DNA from: Salvia splendens
Taxonomy: Eukaryota > Streptophyta > Magnoliopsida > Lamiales > Lamiaceae
NCBI RefSeq assembly: GCF_004379255.2
Contig: NC_056037.1
Location: forward strand, 310,001-374,000
Length of the DNA stretch: 64,000 nucleotides
Direction: 5' to 3'
In this document: positions 46,290 to 59,074 of the stretch, piece by piece
How positions within the stretch are numbered: the first letter of the stretch is position 1
How the letters are laid out: each line of letters begins with the position of its first letter
Position numbers and translations under genes: made by a program
Notes under the pieces: generated by a model
What the model was told of the DNA's origin: nothing
What the model saw: the letters and a program-made list of their open reading frames with translations, nothing else
Database searches by the model: none

Positions 46290-47900
46290 AGAGGCAAAAG
46301 CAAATTGCTACCAACGCGGTTTTAGTACATATAGAATGGCGTATATAATTGAAGCCTTTTTTTACTATTTTTTTAAGTATCACCTCACCGAATCCATATA
46401 TTTATGTTATTTATTGCTAAATCAATTTCCAGTTTTAATCTTGCATCAGTTTCACACACGCTAATAGTAGTTGCAAAAAATGTGATATGTTATTTATTAT
46501 GCATGTCTTTGCTAAATTAGTTACACAATTAGACATGTAGAATCAACCATTATATGTAATTAATCATGAGCAAATTAAAAAGGTGGTGGGCTGAAATTAA
46601 TTGTAAATTCTGCAAGAAAATAAATTGTGGGACCCAATTTCTCTAGGAAAATATCTTTTCTCAACAAGTTTGTCCTTACCACTTGCTTTAATTGTAAAAT
46701 AGATTACAATAGTATTTTATAAATTACTTAACCAAACTCTCACTGCGCTCGGGTAAAATTAATTTAATAATCCTATTATAAGTTATTATTTACCTTAATT
46801 TTTTAAATTATAACTTTAGATTTAATTTCAATGATATTATTATTCTTACTAATTCATATGTACACTAATATCCGACAATCGTTGATGACTGGAATATAGT
46901 ATTGATTAGACAAGATAGAATAAAACTACTACTTATTATAAGTTTCGAAGAATAAAGCAAGAGGGGCCTAAAATATCAAGTTTAAGGTTTGGGTTTTGTG
47001 ATCACTACACATCAAACTGTGCTGATTTTTTGTGACCTCATCAAATTTAATCCAACTGCAATTTCCTTTAAATTTAGTTTTGAAAATCAACGGACTCACA
47101 AAAGGTGGAAATGAACAAAAGATTTTACTTTAATTTAAAAAGTAAGGCAATTGCAACTCACTTACTTACTACTACAATATATGTCAAGATTTATTTTTTA
47201 ATTAGTTATTAAACACACACGGCTTGTTAAAAAATGTGCATACTATACTGTTAGAGATATTTGTTATAAAGAAAATAGATGTAACGTGGAAGATAATGTA
47301 ATAATGTAAAGTGCAATATGTACAACGTGTGGGGTAGATTGTATTTAAATATTAAATAACAAAATTGGAGACAAATTGAGTTGGAATTGGAGATTCAATG
47401 TGTTTGATGCCCATTCCTTATGACAAATATGGTTCCTCCTATTTTATTACTTTTGTCACTGTCTTCCAAAAATCGAAACAAGCTCTAAAAATGTCATATA
47501 GTAGTATCTAAAATTGTTTTGATTGATTCCAAAACTTTTAAATATGAATCATGTGTTACAGGTCCTATCTCAACGGTTAGGTAGTTGAGTTATTTCGATT
47601 TATACAACCTAGTTTTCGATAGCAACTAGTGTCCGATGTTTTTGAGATGCTCGGAAAATTCTTGATCAACGTGGATTAAGGGTATTTTAAATCATTAGAA
47701 TAGATTTAATATGGTTTTGATTGATGTAGTATTTTACATACATTGGTCATGGGGTGTGGTGATGATTATTGACTAAATTTATCTATTACTCCATAAAGAG
47801 AAGTCATGCAGATTTTTATGTAATTTACGAATTTAATTACAAATAATAATTATGAGATATTAGAATGAAAAATAATACTCCATATAAATTAAATATAATA
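46290..47900. other. AT-rich spacer
   Basis: SAUR upstream sequence and intergenic DNA. I see no gene or clear repeat. Confidence 0.5.
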
Positions 47901-49348
47901 ATTATGTAACATGAATCTACAGGATAGAAAAGATAAGTGTAACATATATGGCGAGGAAAGTTCTTCCCCAACATGGATCACTTCAAGGGGTCTACCAATT
48001 CACTTTTTAGTATACCTTTTTCTTCTTCTTTTTTTTGGATCTAATAAAACTGATTAATATTTTAAATTAGAACAGAACTTTAAAAAGTCCAAAAATATTT
48101 CAACTAAAATGATACTATCACATAGATTCATACATGTACATCTTCAAAAGTTGAAGGATGTATAATGGACACACAGAGGACTAGAGGAGGCTAGGTATGG
48201 GTCAGTACGGGTGAAATTGTTCTTTTGTATATTGTGTCTAAATTTTTTATACGAAAAAACTCTACTTATTGTATCAATCTTTTTTGCTTATCATTGATCG
48301 GTCTACTAAAGTTTCAGTACATTTATGTCACAATATGTATTGGTATAACTGTATGTATCGAGGGTTTGGCAAGATAATAGTGTATCACATTATTTGAAAT
48401 CGTTATCAATATCATATTTATCCAGATCTTTTTTACAATATCGTATTTTCCCGAAAAATTGAGCATTTTTTGGTATTATTCGAAATGCTTCTGACATTAA
48501 TTTCACAAGAACTATTCACACATTGTAGGGGTACATGATAATTGTATTGATGTCTGCATATAGTGATATTTTATAAAATTTTACACTCATATAATCCCAT
48601 ATTATTATTTTTATTTTTTTAAATTTCTATTTACTTTTTGTTGCAGCGAGAGCTCCACGCACCTGAAGAAATATGTGGGCTGTGGAAATCTCCATTTTCC
48701 AGATGTTTGGGCAGCATAGCTCCATCTCTTACAAAAGGTATGGGGCATATAATTATATTTTATTTTATGGTAAAATTCATGAGTATGGTATGTTATGATA
48801 AAATAATAGTATGCGAGATGCATATTTGTGACCATTACTACACAGTGGGGAAAGGGAGACTTTGTCCCTTGTGCATGAAAAGTGGTGCATCACAAAAAAT
48901 GTCCCAAATAAATTATCTCATTTCAATTGGATGAGATGAAACCCATTTATTTTTTAAGTATGTGATTGGCTGAAACGTGGCCTCTCAATGATTTATGATT
49001 ACTTAGTGAGTACTAATTTTTAATAAAGTTGGAATGTTTCATTTGTCCAATGACAATAATCTTGAATTAGGGTTTATTTACACCTCAATGTTGGGAATAT
49101 TTTTTCTTCAAATTATTCAAAGAGATAATTTTATGTTTGTGCCCGGGAGTACATTTATGCATACGATAAAGCACATCTTAGTTGATAAAAGTTCAAAAAT
49201 TCGAAACGCCATGATATATTATTGGGACCATTATAAAAGTTGAGCCTTATGGTTTTTTGGAATTTGGGATGGGTTGGACGTTCCTAAATCTAGGAGAATA
49301 GTAAGAGTTGAAAAGATAAGGGAGGGGTCTCCCAACTTACACTTGTTA

Positions 49349-51436
49349 GAGCATCTCCAATGGTCGGCGTCACCACCGGAGCGCCGATTTTTCGCCCACG
49401 CCGGTTTGACGCCGAACCATTGGAACCGGCGTGGGCGAAATCGGCGTCAAAATCGGCGTCGCCATGCCGATTCCCGCGCTGACGCCGGTTCCCACGCCGA
49501 TCCTCACGGGCGCCATTGTGGCTCCCGGATCGGCGCCAAACCGGCGTCGGATTTAAATATTTTTTTTTTTTTTCGCAAAACACAATATATACGCGCGTTG
49601 AACCTCATTTTCATTCGCACCACTTGTTTTAACGAGTACTCTCTCTCTACCTTACTTTCTGTACAAGATCAATAACGAGCAATGGAGAACAACTACGAAG
49701 GTACTCCAGTTAATCCCGGGGGATGGTCTCAGACTCCCCCGGCTCCCGGTGTAGGGTCTCAGACGCCCCCGACTCCCGGGGCAGGGTCCCATACTTCCCC
49801 GGCTCCTGGGGGAGGTGGTTGGCCTCCAATGAGCGGGTACTACAACGTGTACCCGTGGCAGCAGATGATTCCGGGGTGGGCACCCGGCATGCAGCCCCCT
49901 ATGCAGATGATGCCGGGGTGGGCACCCGGCATGCAGCCACCGGCGCAGCAGATGATGCCACCGGCGCAACATATGATTCCACAGTCGCAGGCGACGCACG
50001 GGGGGGACAACGCCTATCGGCCGACTTTTGATTTTTCCACCGGTTCTTCGCACACATCGACCCCAACGGATGCACAGTATTCGGAGACCTTCTCCTTAGC
50101 GGACTTGGGTTTTGATATTAACGACGTTTCTGAAACTCTCATTCAAAGCCAGGGAGTAGGGCGGGGTAAGAAGAAGGGCAAGGCGAAGAAGGTCGGCGAG
50201 TCGTCGCAGCCCCGCGCCGAAATCCGGGGCCGGAGGAAGTGGACGGACGCGGAGAACGTTGCGGTTGCCAAGGCGTGGGTGAGTGTTTGCGACGATCCTC
50301 TCGTTTCAAACAACCAGAGGATCGTCAACTTGTGGGCGAAGATAGCTGCAGCCTACAGGGCATTTTGCCCTGAAGGGAGACCGTGCACCGGGGAGGAGGT
50401 CCGGAAGTGCTGGGACCGAATCAGGGCTGGCGTCTCTCGATTTTCGGGTTTGTACGCCAACGCCCTCCGCATGCAGACCAGTGGCCAAACAGAGGAAGAC
50501 TGCAGGAGGATTGCGGAAAGAGCCTACCCCGATCCGGATAAGAAGTACTATGAGTTCACCTACTGGAACTGCTACGTTGTGCTCAACGAGTCGGAGAAAT
50601 TCCGGGCAGGCGTCGACGCTGGCTGGCCGAAGAGGCAGAGACTGAACTATACCGGAGATTATAGCGGCAGCAGCGGTGGTTCGTCAGACCTCCCCGAGAC
50701 GGCCCAGGAGGTCCCGACTCCTCGGTCGTTCGGTCGCCGACCTCGCCCGGTTGGGCAAAGGCGGGCGCAGCAGGTTGCGAGGGGGGGCACACCGAGTTCC
50801 CAGGATGTCCATTCGGCATCCCCCCTCGGCAGGTCTACCGAGGAGCTCAAATTCTTCGCGCGCCAACAAACGCGCGCTCAAATGGTGAAGACCTTAGCCG
50901 ACTTCCAAGCGGCGGTGGACCCCGAGGTGAAGGATTTTCTTCGCGTATTGCTCCAGAGCCAGCGTGAAGAACTGGAGGCGATGAGGAGGGACACCGGCGG
51001 GAATAGCCGCGGCGTAGGTGGCGACGGAGGCGGCGGCGACGGCAGTGAAGAAGCGTTGGGCGACGACGGAGACGAGGACGGCGGCGATGAGTGATTTTGT
51101 TTTACTTTTTTAAATTAATGTACTTTTTACTTTTTGTAATTTTTTTAAATTGTTGTACTTTTTTTTAAAAGTAATGTACTTTTTAAATTTTAATATTATT
51201 ATTCGAATTTTCCGTATTTGTCTCGTAAATTAAATTATGTATGTTGATACAATTGTAAATTAAATTATATAATTGTTATTAGTGATGTGGATAGGTAGTG
51301 TGAAGGCTATTTGATGGCTATTTGATGTCCAGTTGATGTGGCAAGCTGATGTGGCAGGAGAATTGTAGTGCTGATGATGTGGCAGTGTGAAGGCTATTTG
51401 ACGGCTATTTGACGTCCGCCAGCATTGGAGATGCTC
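49349..51436 (+). mobile_element. PIF/Harbinger element carrying only ORF1
   Basis: The terminal inverted repeats GAGCATCTCCAATGG and, in reverse, GAGCATCTCCAATGC are flanked by TTA on both sides (49346-49348, 51437-51439). The paralogous sequence near 48006 (CTTTTTAGTATACC) represents the empty site. It holds one intact ORF1 gene and no transposase. The GC content is far above the flanks. Confidence 0.92.
49682..51094 (+). CDS. Harbinger ORF1 Myb/SANT-like DNA-binding protein
   Basis: An intact frame of 470 residues. A Pro/Gly/Met-rich N-terminus contains two tandem GWAPGMQPP units (about 65-90). A basic stretch GRGKKKGKAKK (about 158-168) precedes the trihelix/Myb-SANT-like domain (about 180-300). 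That domain includes RRKWTDAENVAVAKAWVSV, EEVRKCWDRIRAGVSRF, an AYPDPDKKYYEFTYWNCYVV block and then a basic GWPKRQRLN. A C-terminal helical segment (RQQTRAQMVKTLADFQA) is followed by a Gly/Asp/Glu-rich tail. This is the architecture of plant PIF/Harbinger ORF1 proteins, which help the transposase recognise DNA or enter the nucleus. It is full length and undamaged. Databases often call such proteins 'glutathione S-transferase T3-like', which the sequence does not support. Confidence 0.85.
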   Translation: MENNYEGTPVNPGGWSQTPPAPGVGSQTPPTPGAGSHTSPAPGGGGWPPMSGYYNVYPWQQMIPGWAPGMQPPMQMMPGWAPGMQPPAQQMMPPAQHMIPQSQATHGGDNAYRPTFDFSTGSSHTSTPTDAQYSETFSLADLGFDINDVSETLIQSQGVGRGKKKGKAKKVGESSQPRAEIRGRRKWTDAENVAVAKAWVSVCDDPLVSNNQRIVNLWAKIAAAYRAFCPEGRPCTGEEVRKCWDRIRAGVSRFSGLYANALRMQTSGQTEEDCRRIAERAYPDPDKKYYEFTYWNCYVVLNESEKFRAGVDAGWPKRQRLNYTGDYSGSSGGSSDLPETAQEVPTPRSFGRRPRPVGQRRAQQVARGGTPSSQDVHSASPLGRSTEELKFFARQQTRAQMVKTLADFQAAVDPEVKDFLRVLLQSQREELEAMRRDTGGNSRGVGGDGGGGDGSEEALGDDGDEDGGDE

Positions 51437-53110
51437 TTAGTATACCTTTTTTTTAAAATCTCTTTCTTGGTATAATTATAGAATATATATTGCTTTCAAG
51501 AAATATATTCCATGCCTCATAATTCTTATCCGAAACAAAACAATTTAATCTTTGAATTAACTTCATCTATATAGCATACTTCTCAATAGGACAATTAGAT
51601 AGATTGATATGATTTGTGAATTTGTGAATTCAATTATTAATAACAATGAAATATTAGAATCAAAATAGTTTAATATAAAAAACAAAAAAAAAATAATACC
51701 ACTAATATGAACTAATTATTGGCAACATTCACACAACATATCACTTTGCAAACAAGAATAATCAGGATTAGCTAGAAAATCTAGAAGAATAGTTAGAGTT
51801 TAAAAGATAAGGGCAAGAAAATATCTTCTCCAGACATTCATCACGTCAAGGGGTCTCCCAACTTACACTTTTTAGTACCCTTTTCTTCTTCTTCTTCTTC
51901 TTTTTTTTTCTTTTGTAGAAAATAATACATATATTGCATGCCCCATAATTCTTAGCTAAAGCAAAACAATTATTCTTTGACAAGTTTATTAATAGTTTTT
52001 CTTCTTAATCATACAAATTTCTAATTAATGAATTAGGAGTAGTTCTGAAGAGAATGCAACTTAATCACTTTAAATCGATTCAAAACTAAAAATATCTTTT
52101 CAAATTTTATCTCAATCATAAAAAATGAATTTTACAATGTCCTCCTCTGACAATTTTGTAGTAATTTAGAAAGTCTATTAGTTTTTTTTACGATAAAATT
52201 GATAAAAGTGTAACATCCCGAGCTCAAACACCAACACTCTAAAATTCTACACTTGAATTATTAGGAATATCCAAAAAGAAAATACGTAAATACTAATAGA
52301 CATGCAAATAGTATTATTCTTGCCGACTTTCTAACCTAGTAAGACGAGAAAAAGTAGGTTTATGGAACCCTACTTTTTATTTATTTTCAATAAATGTTAT
52401 AAGCTCCCAAAACCAAAATGCATCTGACAGATCAATTTCTCAAGAATTATTTACACGGTTATACATACATTCATGTACTCTACTATATTTTATAAAATTA
52501 GAGTCGCACTTGAATTAAAATCCCAATTTAATTTAATTTTGTTCTTTTTGTTCTCCACTTGGAGAAATATGTGGGTTGTGAAAATCTCCATTTTCCACAT
52601 GCTTTTGTGAGCAGGAATGGGACACATAGTGCCGTGTGGACCATAACTTAATAATTTATTTTATTTTATGACAAAATCATGAATATAATATGCTTATGGT
52701 TTAATAGTACTCCGTATATATAGAGAGAGGCTTTTGTCCCTTGTGCTTGAAAAGTGGTACGTCACAAGAAATGTCCCAAAAGAGTATCTCAAGAATGAGT
52801 GGCCAGTTAGTTTCAATTGGATGAGGTGAACAGCCTTTATGTTTTGAAGTAGTATTTGATTGGGTGAGACAATGATGAGTTTGGGTTTAAAACTAAATCT
52901 CCATTGGAAGTATTTGATTGGCTGATACATAAGATTTGATACTAGGATCATAGGTTTTACTATAATTGGAATGTTTCCTTCTTTCCAATACATTCTTGAA
53001 TTGGGGTTTCCATACGAGTAATCACATCAAGATTCCGCGAATATTTTCTCTTCTCAATATTTAAAAATATTTTATGTTTGTGCCTCGGGAGCACATTTAT
53101 GAAATCACGC

Positions 53111-54344
53111 TTTTGTCCTCTAAAAAAAGGAGACAATTAAAATATTCCTAAACTCCTAATGATATAATTTATCATACTATTCATATGTCACATTAATTAG
53201 TTTTTCATGCTTTAGAATAAATACCGTTAATCATCAGATCAGTAACAATACCATATAGTATTAATTATCATAGTCTTGCCATTTATTGTTTAGTTTATTT
53301 TCATATATTCAAATTTTGATACTTTAGAAATTAAATTCATTAAAATTATAGAATTGAACTAAAAAATATAGTATATATTAGTAAAATAAATTCTTTATAT
53401 ATAATATCTATAATTCGACTGTATGCAAATAAAGTACATGGACACGGCAAATATAATTAACGAATTTAGAAAAGAAGTGAAAATCCAAACAATAAATGCT
53501 CGTGAAAATTTAGCAGTGTTTTTTATATTTTCTTTATCGAATATATATGTACGTATTTATTAAGTATGTTTGCTTAAATTATATTTTAAGCCATATGGTG
53601 CATGATATAAACATCTAGCCCGATATATTATCATGTATATACAACAAATTAAAATAAATCATAACATAAAACTTAGAGTTGAAATCAATGGATTGTAACA
53701 ATATCAAAATATATATCAAAAAACTAATAAACTACTAGTAAAACATAAACATGTATTATAAGATTTGAATCACTATTCCTTTATGGCCCAAATATTTTAT
53801 TTTCTCTTAAAATCCGTTGGGCCCAACTAACCTTCATATTTTTAGTGTTTCATTTGATTATTTTTTCTCGTTGCTCAATAAATTTCATTTGAAAATATGA
53901 GAAAATATGAGATCCACTGCTTGGGCCGGTTGAGTAAAATCAGATGACCACATAAATTTGTTTTTATTAGATGTTTTCAAAAAATTAATTTTCTCCTATT
54001 CCATTCCTTAGTATTGTTATTTGTAGAGTATATTAAATAAAGTTCCACTATTTGATTTTATATACTATATTAGTATTAGTTAGACATGAATAAGATGTAT
54101 GAAGGCGAATTATTAGAGGCAAAGAAGGCTTATATTTTGACTTGTTATTATACCATGTAATCTCATTATCTCTCTAAAGATATGAGCTTCTAATATTGAA
54201 CAACTCAAGGCAAGAGACCATGAGAAGCCACAAATATGGAAACAAACAACCAGAAGCCAAAAATATGGATTCATATTTTTAATTTATCATTAGAAAATTA
54301 TTGGAAAAACATGAAGTTTAGTCAAATTATAATTTACACTGAAA
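53111..54344. other. AT-rich spacer
   Basis: No gene, RNA or repeat is recognised apart from low-complexity AT sequence. Confidence 0.5.
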
Positions 54345-54353
54345 TTCTTAAAA

Positions 54354-54674
54354 GAAGGAATATTTTTTATTATCCGTAAATTTTGTCAAACTATCATTTT
54401 GGGTCCGTGAACTTTGAAAATATCATTTGAGGTCTGCCAATTGCGAGTTAATATCAATCGAAGTACTTTTTTACTATTTCCAAGTTTTTTCGGATGAAAA
54501 TACCCTTCAAGGCATTGGGGTTATTTTCGTCCGGAAAAACTTGGTAATAATAAAAAAGTACTTCGATTAATATTAATTAACTTGTTGTTGACGGACCTCA
54601 AATGATATTTTCAAAGTTCACGAATCTAAAATGATAGTTTAAAAAAGTTCGCGGACCATAAAAAATGTTTCCTC
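54354..54674. mobile_element. Hairpin MULE-type MITE with 9-bp target duplication
   Basis: The 321-bp element is almost entirely two long inverted arms. GAAGGAATATTTTTTAT on the left matches GAGGAAACATTTTTTAT in reverse from the right. Pairing continues through CATTTTGGGTCCGTGAACTT/CATTTTAGATTCGTGAACTT and GAAGTACTTTTTTA, with a centre around 54505-54530. The nine bases TTCTTAAAA flank it on both sides (54345-54353, 54675-54683), which indicates the Mutator superfamily. Confidence 0.88.
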
Positions 54675-54683
54675 TTCTTAAAA

Positions 54684-57600
54684 TAGTGAAGATAACCATA
54701 ATATTTAAATGTTGTTCTCAATTATCTCACTGACTATATTTTTTTGTGGATTTGTATTTGATATGACGGTCGGAAAATCAAATGTGGGCGTCTATTCATG
54801 AACACAATGCCGTTTGATGGTAAAAACATTAGCAATATATTGCACGTTGATGACTAAATTTTATTATCGTTGGATAACTACAATCATAGCCAAAGCTTCA
54901 TGATTTTTTCCAATTAATTTTTTAATTTACAAAATGGATTAATATTTCTCCAACTTCATAATTTTTACCACAATTTATACTTCATTAATTAATCTTCATT
55001 ATTCGTCAAAGTAAACTAAAAGCCCATCTTACTATCTCATTCTTATCCTATAGTATCATCCAACCGTGTGCATATTGCCTTGACAACTGAGGTTGGTCGG
55101 ATGTTGGGAATTTTAGTGGGCCAATTTTTGTTCCCCTATTATTATTTGATGTGAAATTTACTTGTCATGTCAATTTTTGGGGTTGTACACAAAATTGGAT
55201 CTGGCAACCTCAATCATTCTTTCCCCTTTTCCCTATGTTTATTTTCAGATTTTAATCGCTTTATGACATGATTTTCGGTCTATGTTGATAATGTTATGGA
55301 GTAATTGATAATCAAATTACTACCCATACATATATGATGAATATATATTAGTACTAAAAAAAGTTTCTATTGATTTGAACCATAGAAAATGAGGTTTATG
55401 GAATTGCTATGATTCGAATCAACACTGTCAATGAGAAGAGTGAAGCGGCGGCGAGTCGTAACAACAACGGTGGTTTCAGAACTTCATCTAGTCTTCTTGC
55501 CGCATTTCATCTATCTAGACATCACTCTAGTAAATTGGTAAAATCTTGATCATTTTTAACTTCTCTATTAAATGCCCAATGGTTTATTTGTTGTTTACTT
55601 TCGTGAGTGTGGTCTACTTATTTATCACTCATTATTTTATTTTTTTTGCTTAAGTGTTTTGTAACACATAAACAAGTAGTAATATAAAGATTTTTTCCCA
55701 TAGATATTGGAAGGTATGTAGTGGCGGGTTTAATGTAAAGTGAATGATGGTTTTGGTTTTGTTCATAATTCAAAATTTATTTTAACAAAAATATTTTATA
55801 AATTGGTAAGTGGATAACATGAGAGGACTTAGCTGTGATTGCATTATCTCTCCACTGAAAGATATTTTATGGAGTACGTACCAACAATATTTGGGCACAG
55901 TATTTTATATTGTGTAAAAAAACAAATAAATAAAATCAATATTTGCTTACATAATTACATTATTGAAGTCTACAAATACTATATATTTAATTAAAATCGT
56001 TTTATAATATTTTATATAGACATGCATCAATTTTTCCAAAATTATTTACAATAATCACCGTTCCCCCCTTTTTTATAGAAATGTTATTTTTTATTGTCCT
56101 TACTTTATAATAGTAAATATCAACATGACAACATTGTATTATATATGCACAAAAAAAAGGAATAAAGTAAAGAATGTGTACAACACCGTACACGCTATAT
56201 AGAGAGAAAAAAAAGAGATGTTAGGCGATTAAATAAATTGCAAGCTTTCTAATTAAGCTTTAGCATGAAGTCTTAAGTTTTGATGTTTGCATGCATGAGG
56301 ATGATGAGCATGATTTATTTAAAAGGTGTAATACCCATACGTCGGCAATCACCCTTACACGCTATTTTATGACAAAAGAATTATAAAGAAAAACAATTAT
56401 ATATTTGTAGATTGAAGGCGTATTTACCGGAAACAATTCTACGGAGCATTAAATTAAATAATTTCAACTGTTTTACTTCCTTCCATCTTGTTTCTCACTT
56501 TCTCCCTTCGATCTCATTCTTTCATAAATAGATACTAAACTAATAAATGAAATTATATACTATTTAATTTTGGTGTAACACGATATCGTTTTACTAGCTA
56601 TAATATGACATTGTTTTAATTGATAAAATAGTACAAATCAATAGTTAATAATTTATAGATAAATTAGCCTATATAGAAAGTCTTAGGTATTATTATTTAC
56701 AATTAGAATAGTGACGACGTATACACTATAGTATAAACCAAATCAATGAAAATAACATAGAGCCACATAGGTCATAGATGACGCATTTTACAGTACACAC
56801 AATTAAATATTTTAATTTAGTATGACAAATACCGACATCTAGTAGTTTATTACTATATCATGAAAAGCGAGGAAGCCTAATTTATTTTAATTATTGTTGG
56901 AAAGATCGTATGACTTATAAATATGGGTCTTGCAACGAATAGAAGTGGTTGCTTTCTTGCTATGCTCTTTAATTAACTACACTTTCTTTTCAATGGTCGT
57001 AGAAATATTTAAATAGCTTAGATTAGGTACAATAGGAAATACTATAGCTAGTTGTTAGTGTTCACTAACGTCATGATTTAATTTTAATTTTTCAGTTTTG
57101 ATATGGCCATATTGTACGTGCGAATGGTGTGGGATTATTAATTAAGGTTATTATATGATGATAAGAGTTTTTGAAAATTAAAATTTTATTTTCTTAAGTG
57201 AAGGGTGGAGAGGTGTGGGTCCAAGCCTGCCATCGTAAAACTTTATTAATCTGCTCGACAATCCATATTAGCTCCATATGATAGATAATATGACTTCACC
57301 TCAATTCTTCTTGTTTTGATTCTATTAGAAATTATTTATTTTTAATAACAAATCTGAGCATATTAATTAATCTCTTCGTTAGATTTCTTTGTTTCGTTTA
57401 GGGACAGAAATGGTTGTTTTTAGATTTACAAGATTCAAAAATTTCTAATTCGACCCTTTTCCTTTGAATCAGAATTCCAACTTGTCATTTTTGAATCGTT
57501 TCTTCTGTGAATTATTATAACCGAAAATATTGTAAGTGTTTTTTCTCCTCTTTTAAAGTCTAATATTTTTTTCTCAATTTTATTTTATTTTATTTTGCGT

Positions 57601-58225
57601 AACGACAATGCACTTAAGTTTCAGGGGGATTCTTTCATAATCTCTTAGAAAACTATTAGTGTAGTAAATTGGTGGTGGAATTAAATTGACGGCAGGTTTA
57701 TAATAAGTTATGTGATGAGTGAAAAAGAAGAGAGGAAAATTCCGAACTCCATAAATTCCATTTTCGACCTTTTCTTGAATTGCTACATATCCGGCTACTA
57801 CTATGCATTATCCGTTAGAACAAAATAAAATATGTGGAAAATTACATACTCAAATGTTACACACTATAATGGTGCATTATTAGTCGTTGTGCATTATTCA
57901 ACTGAAATATGCATTATTACACTATAATGGTGCATTATTAGTCGGTGTGCATTATTCAACTAAAAATTTGCATTATTAAATGACACGTGGCATCAATCTA
58001 ACCGTCGGATGACAAAATCGTGGGGCTGAGATTAAAAAGAACAATAGAACAAAAGATACACAAATGAAATGAATACATCCCCGTGGGATATAGTCTAATT
58101 AATTAAAGTTGTGTAGCACATGAGCAACTCTATGAATCAAGAATCTCATACTTTCTCTATATAAAATTTGATATTTGAACAGGGAAAATACATTCGTTCG
58201 ATCCTATTTATAAATTGAGGTTTAA
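54684..58225. other. Gene-poor AT-rich region
   Basis: No protein family is recognised in any frame. It includes a short two-copy repeat at 57861-57978. Otherwise nothing could be supported. Confidence 0.5.
57861..57978. repeat. Two-copy tandem repeat built on GCATTATT
   Basis: ACACTATAATGGTGCATTAT is the start of a unit of about 59 bases present twice in a row; each contains three GCATTATT words. It is followed by CACGTGGCATCAATCTAACC, which may belong to a dispersed element whose limits I could not define. Confidence 0.75.
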
Positions 58226-59074
58226 GAGCATCCACAACGGCAGTGGCCCAACCCGCGTCCGTCCGCGCCGCTGGCACGGACGTGTCTCGCCGCCGCTGCG
58301 CTCGCGCCGTGCCAGCGAGCAGGACACGTGGCGCGCGGCAATTGGGCAACGGCTATGCCGTTGCCTTTGAATTTTTTTAATTAAAAATTGGTTATTAATT
58401 AAAAAAACCGATTAAAAAAATTTTCACTTCCCAAAAAAAATATATCCGTTTATTACTGTTTTTTACCACTTTTTATTTTTTTTATTTTTTTCCCCCAAAA
58501 ATACACGCTTTCATATATAAATACCCCCACTTTCACACCCAAAAATTCACATCAAACTACACAATTCTCATCTTCATTCTCTCATATCCATTCTTCCTCG
58601 GGTAATATTAGCTTATAATTATGTAATTTTTAATTTTTAGGAGTTTAATTATTTAATTTTTAATCTATAGTATTTTAATTAGGTAATTTTTAATTTTTAG
58701 GATTTTAATTATGTCTTTTTTATTTTATTTTATTGTCTCATATTCATTCTTCCTCGGGTAATATTAGCTTATAATTATATAATTTTTAATTTTTAGAAGT
58801 TTAATTATGTAATTTTTAATCTATAGTATTTTAATTATGTAATTTTTAATTTTTAGGATTTTAATTATGTCTTTTTTATTTTATTTTATTGTGGTTTTTT
58901 AATGAATTTTAATATTATGGAAATGTTTTTGTTTAATTAAATTTTAAATTGAATTGTGCTCGTCCTTGCGGAAGAGCACAACTGTGGGTGTTGTGCTCTT
59001 GCCAGAGAGTAGGCATGAATAGTGGCGTCGGGCCCATAATCGTGCTCGCTGACAAGAGTACGGTTGTGGATGCT
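58226..59074. mobile_element. Deleted derivative of the Harbinger transposase element
   Basis: The inverted ends are GAGCATCCACAACGGCAGTG and, in reverse, GAGCATCCACAACCGTACTC, with TAA at the left and TAG at the right edge. Its right 170 bp match, in reverse, the left end of the transposase element at 42065 (TTGTGCTCTTGCCAGAGAG, GAAGAGCACAACTGTGGGTG). Its left 130 bp match that element's right end. The TATA/5' leader is retained but the coding region is gone. A 156-bp internal tandem duplication is listed separately. Confidence 0.88.
58580..58891. repeat. 156-bp tandem duplication inside the Harbinger derivative
   Basis: Two head-to-tail copies begin TCTCATAT(C/T)CATTCTTCCT and end TTTTTATTTTATTTTATTG, with only a few substitutions. 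Confidence 0.85.

Larger units (their letters stand above)
47930..53110. repeat. Diverged tandem duplication, interrupted by a Harbinger element
   Basis: Blocks at about 47930-49190 and 51770-53100 share the same ordered landmarks. These are CAAGGGGTCT followed by a CTTTTTAGTA motif, GAAATATGTGGG followed by ATCTCCATTTTCCA, then TTTGTCCCTTGTGC followed by GAAAAGTGGT. Next come TTTCAATTGGATGAG and finally TTTATGTTTGTGCC. A partial third copy (about 49280-49348 continuing at 51437-51560) is split by the element at 49349-51436. No conserved protein frame runs through the copies, so what was duplicated is unknown. Confidence 0.8.
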
